From positions 930,001 through 994,000 of the forward strand of contig OAPG01000005.1 in the NCBI GenBank assembly GCA_900208305.1: a stretch of DNA of 64,000 bases, in the 5' to 3' direction. Every line of letters begins with the position of its first letter. Positions within the stretch are counted from its first letter, which is position 1. Positions 61,701-64,000 of this stretch are shown here, in pieces. The position numbers and the translations under genes were made by a program. A model generated the notes under the pieces. It made no database searches and was not told where the DNA came from. It saw nothing but the letters and a program-made list of their open reading frames with translations. The DNA is from Melanopsichium pennsylvanicum (taxonomy: Eukaryota > Basidiomycota > Ustilaginomycetes > Ustilaginales).

Positions 61701-64000
61701 AGATACCCAACGCGGCCCGCTCCGTCGACAGCCTTCGAGCAGTATTGTTGCCGGACCATCGCCAGGTGTACTCGCCATGGAAGAGGCACTGCTCGCGCGT
61801 CTCGCATCCAAGCTTCTGATCGAGGAAGAGATCGAAGAAGATGACATCGCCAACATTCCCGCCTTGACCACCATCTTTGTCGCACTACTGGATCTGAGTG
61901 TCGACTCCAACCCAGAGGTAGCCAATCTCGCATGCACAGTCGTGGATTTTGTCATTGCTCTTTTACTTGAGAGCCATGTTTCGAGCGCTGGCGAGAATGT
62001 GCTCCGCGAATTTGGCACAGCGGAGGCGATCACCCGCTTCACCACGCCGACAAGCACTGACGCTGTACTGGAGGGATACTTCCCTCTGACACCTCGCTCT
62101 ATGGGGACTACGCCTGGTTCAGTCGACGAGATGAGCACGTCGCAGATCGCTGCGATGAACGGAGCCCACGTTCCGCCGTCCGGGTTTGGAACGGGTGGCT
62201 CTGGACCTGCTAGACTGGGTCAGGTGGCGCGTACGCAGACTCATGCGCCACCGAAGCGCACTTCGACGCTGGCTCAGGCAGTGAAAACTTTGGCTACGTT
62301 GGGTTACTCAAGACCCGCTTCGCCCGTGGGGTCAGACCACGACAGTATGGGACGGCCGTTATATGGTGAAGCTGGGCCTTCGGGTATTCCACCACCAGGA
62401 CCAGCGGTGTTGGCACCTCGTAGAAGTCCGGGGACCAAGGCAGCTGCGGCGCAATACAGCTCGCCGTATTTGGCCAAGGACGGTCTGGGTGGACCAACTC
62501 CTCCATCACTCGAACCACTGAGCACAATGTCTACGCCATCCTCGCCGCCGAATGCGACTGCCAAACTCGGTGATCGCTCACAGAGCGCCGAAAGCCTGTC
62601 TTACATCAATGGCAGAGGTGATCGCCGAAAATCAGCAGGCAGCAGCAGCGGTATCACTGAGAGTCAGCGGTACGCCAACGGAAACGGTCATTCTCACGCG
62701 CATGACGAGCATCCAAGCCAAGCTGCCCACGATGGGCAATTCTACGGCGATGAGTTCGATACGGACCCTCATGTTGCAGTGGACGACCATGTCAAGGTGG
62801 GAGATGCACTCGCAGGGTTGATCGCTATGGACATGTATCGGTTCCGTTCTCGCTTCACGGGCTCTGCCGATGGTTCCAGTCAGAACACTCCCGCGTCTTC
62901 TCCTGCTGTTTCTCGTGCAAATCGGTGGGGGTTTGTTCCCACCCCCGGCTCTTCTGGTCTCTCTACTCCATCTGGTTCCGTTGGCTCTGGTGGAGCTGGT
63001 GCACACAACGAATTGCGCGATACTCTGCCTCTGAAATCACGCCTGTTTGCCTGGTGTTCCGAATACTACATCGAACCGCAGATGAAGCAGGCTGAATCAG
63101 AAGAACCTGGTTCGATCAAGTACAACGTTCAGCATTGGAAGAAGCAACGCAATTCGCGTCTGACCGAGCATTCGTGGGAGATCGCAGATGATGCAGCCCA
63201 GAGTGGATGGACCGAACATGGAGGATACATCCGAAACGGTGCTGTTCCTCATCTGATGCTTTTCCATCAGTATGAGAACCATTTGGTCACCGCAAGTGAT
63301 CGCGATACGGTCGCGGTTTGGGATTGGGAAGAGAAGCGATTACTTTCGCGTTTTGCCAATGGAAATCCAGCAAGGACCAACATCACAAGCGCATTGTTTA
63401 TTAATGAGGACTCGGATGCGATGTTGTTGGTCGGATCCGCAGAGGGGAATGTGAGGATCTACAGGCATTACGATTCGCCAGCGCATACAGCCGGTTTCAG
63501 AGGACCAGAGTTGGCGAGCAGTTTCCAAGCTCTCCCGGATCTTGTGAGGTCCAAGCGTCCGAGTGGATTGGTGGTGGATTGGTTACAGGGTTCAGGGCAC
63601 TTGTTGGCAGGGGGTGATAATAGGGTGATCAGGGTTTGGGATGCACACAGGGAGCTTTGCGTGGTGGATATCCCGACTCGAGCGTCGAGTTGCGTTACGA
63701 GTATCAGTAGCGAGTCTGATTTCGGCCACCTGTTTGTCGCTGGGTTTGGGGATGGTACGGTAGGTGTATATGACCGAAGGAATCCTCCCGAGGCGAGCCT
63801 GGTTAGGTTGTGGGAGGAACATCAGACTTGGGTTCAAAACGTTCATCTTCAGAAACGGGGTAGTAGGGAACTGGTCACGGCGAGCGTGGATGGGGAGGTT
63901 AGGCTGTGGGATATGAGGGTCAGGAGTAGTATCGCCAAGCTTTCGTTGGGACAGAAATTGGGTGGGAAATTGTCGACTATGGCGGTACATGAGAGGATAC
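58798..64000 (+). CDS. KOG1: raptor/Kog1, TORC1 scaffold (3' end beyond window)
   Basis: Open without interruption from ATG 58798 (MAHLAARFEPPEGRHSA) to the window edge, at least 1734 aa. Raptor recruits substrates to the TOR complex 1 kinase and signals nutrient state from the vacuole. Order: polar N-terminus with a Gln-rich run (~38-50, CAG/CAA codons); raptor N-terminal caspase-like domain (~110-430) with FYYNGYGVPKPTPGGEIW (~253-270) and CIFVWDASSAG (~295-305); armadillo/HEAT region (~600-1080; for example LGPWAVNMALSIGIFPYVLKL); a long disordered linker; WD40 propeller from ~1490 (HLVTASDRDTVAVWDWEE, GSGHLLAGGDNRVIRVWD, ELVTASVDGEVRLWDMR), with several blades present and the last cut off. 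A charged ~60-residue insert (RERE/SSSK-rich) follows WDASSAG, inside the caspase-like domain. Identity is certain. Confidence 0.96.
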   Translation, partial: MAHLAARFEPPEGRHSASHSPHPYTVDQSSRSSSSRLQQQQQQHQQQQHAFPHTSDSSSLVRSTTSSAGYLPNNGTMNSTYASIEQVDVDPQQLPTEPEDEDDASTASGRRHGALLLEEVNEWMLQHSFFHWGLKRHITHGNPKPRDERDLPDWRMRERLRTVTAALVMCLNIGVDPPDVSKTNPCSKLICWMDPSSLEVSKALPAIGRNLQAQFETLSTKTRYKQYLDPIVEETRRFCTTLRRAAKDERVLFYYNGYGVPKPTPGGEIWVFNKAYTQYIPVTLYDLLTWLGSPCIFVWDASSAGNVVVNFKRLQERKAEEEAARSSRDREAHGRSGDRDRSKSTSGADASSSSSKKTGAPSSSTEGPHFPLRESIHLAACGPDEVLPMNPDLPADLFTCCLTSPIEISLRWFVLQNPLPSKLNADMVMNIPGRLQDRRTPLGELNWIFTAITDTIAWTVLPRTIFRRLFRDDLMVAALLRNFLLAERIMRFYHCTPMSHPKLPPTHNHPLWDSWDLAVDQCLAQLPTLLAKERAQAEAAEGGPPVPPHLASFEYRHSTFFSEQLKAFEVWLQQGGVSRKGRRRRVNAAITPHGNPSAGLSSAATGADPEAFDDDGDVSPVREPPDQLPIVLQVLLSQAHRLRALILLSQFLDLGPWAVNMALSIGIFPYVLKLLQSPAADLKPVLIYIWARILAVDRSCQNDLLRDNGFIYFAGVLSPFQNNSAGQNAGANAPSIPIPNVSEHQAMCAFILAVFCQDFPAGQAACLETDVMHSCLEHLEDDDFLLRQWSALCLAQLWDDNEAGKARAISLDAHGKLCCMLGDVSPEVRAAVLHALGTLLGASGSSQDQVDIVSYSTGEPVPVPNSGNGSRPASQRRFCPGTGAATGLPPAKQRGLEIGIATAMLTTKSDCSPLVRKELVIALSPIVAEYKGFFVLAAYLYYSREGNLQNPPSQQERTSAASRIKAAADTQRGPLRRQPSSSIVAGPSPGVLAMEEALLARLASKLLIEEEIEEDDIANIPALTTIFVALLDLSVDSNPEVANLACTVVDFVIALLLESHVSSAGENVLREFGTAEAITRFTTPTSTDAVLEGYFPLTPRSMGTTPGSVDEMSTSQIAAMNGAHVPPSGFGTGGSGPARLGQVARTQTHAPPKRTSTLAQAVKTLATLGYSRPASPVGSDHDSMGRPLYGEAGPSGIPPPGPAVLAPRRSPGTKAAAAQYSSPYLAKDGLGGPTPPSLEPLSTMSTPSSPPNATAKLGDRSQSAESLSYINGRGDRRKSAGSSSGITESQRYANGNGHSHAHDEHPSQAAHDGQFYGDEFDTDPHVAVDDHVKVGDALAGLIAMDMYRFRSRFTGSADGSSQNTPASSPAVSRANRWGFVPTPGSSGLSTPSGSVGSGGAGAHNELRDTLPLKSRLFAWCSEYYIEPQMKQAESEEPGSIKYNVQHWKKQRNSRLTEHSWEIADDAAQSGWTEHGGYIRNGAVPHLMLFHQYENHLVTASDRDTVAVWDWEEKRLLSRFANGNPARTNITSALFINEDSDAMLLVGSAEGNVRIYRHYDSPAHTAGFRGPELASSFQALPDLVRSKRPSGLVVDWLQGSGHLLAGGDNRVIRVWDAHRELCVVDIPTRASSCVTSISSESDFGHLFVAGFGDGTVGVYDRRNPPEASLVRLWEEHQTWVQNVHLQKRGSRELVTASVDGEVRLWDMRVRSSIAKLSLGQKLGGKLSTMAVHERI

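Noticed and set aside
1..64000. tRNA, rRNA or CRISPR content
   Set aside because: Scanning by eye for GGTTCGA-type B boxes only hit coding sequence; no spaced direct repeats beyond microsatellites were seen.

Overview
The window looks like nuclear DNA of a basidiomycete, most likely a smut fungus (Ustilaginomycotina). The reasons are dense, mostly single-exon genes on both strands, few short introns with GTAAGT/GTGAGT donors, CT-rich leaders, serine/threonine-rich low-complexity insertions in conserved enzymes, and a typical fungal gene set: Rad5, raptor/Kog1, Ima1, Rsm22, Mtg1, Kre6/Skn1. There are no operons, no CRISPR array, and I found no tRNA or rRNA gene. The genus is inference; no marker gene settles it.

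Layout. 0-8.5 kb: a large protein with a split PH-like domain, a membrane-anchored heme oxygenase, and an RRM-like protein of the R3HCC1 type. 8.9-22.2 kb: a block with a strong organelle theme: Rsm22 (mitoribosome assembly), Ima1 (inner nuclear membrane), fumarase with its presequence split by a 669-nt intron, the mitochondrial GTPase Mtg1, and carnitine acetyltransferase. 22.2-26.2 kb is a 4-kb gene-poor stretch. 26.2-31.0 kb holds the most unusual gene: a 1599-aa NRPS-like enzyme (adenylation, a second degenerate adenylation-tail, carrier protein, then three membrane-hairpin plus hexapeptide-repeat modules). This order matches the Pls/epsilon-poly-lysine synthetase type. 32.8-36.0 kb: M1 aminopeptidase with a spliced presequence.

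36.7-39.4 kb: two small secreted proteins that only become visible after splicing. Both have a phase-1 intron directly behind a cysteine codon and share a short cysteine/DQS pattern, so they look like paralogous candidate effectors. 40.4-55.5 kb: an unrecognised protein, Kre6/Skn1 glucan-synthesis protein, adenosine kinase, the Rad5 repair helicase/ubiquitin ligase, a Ty1/copia RNase H relic directly behind Rad5 in the same reading frame, and an F-box/JmjC protein. 55.5-58.8 kb is gene-poor and carries a GC-rich, 0.8-kb long-inverted-repeat element. 58.8 kb to the end: raptor/Kog1 (TORC1), open at the window edge.

Most genes are housekeeping and independent. The accessory biology sits in three places: the NRPS-like synthetase, the secreted-protein pair, and the two repeat relics.
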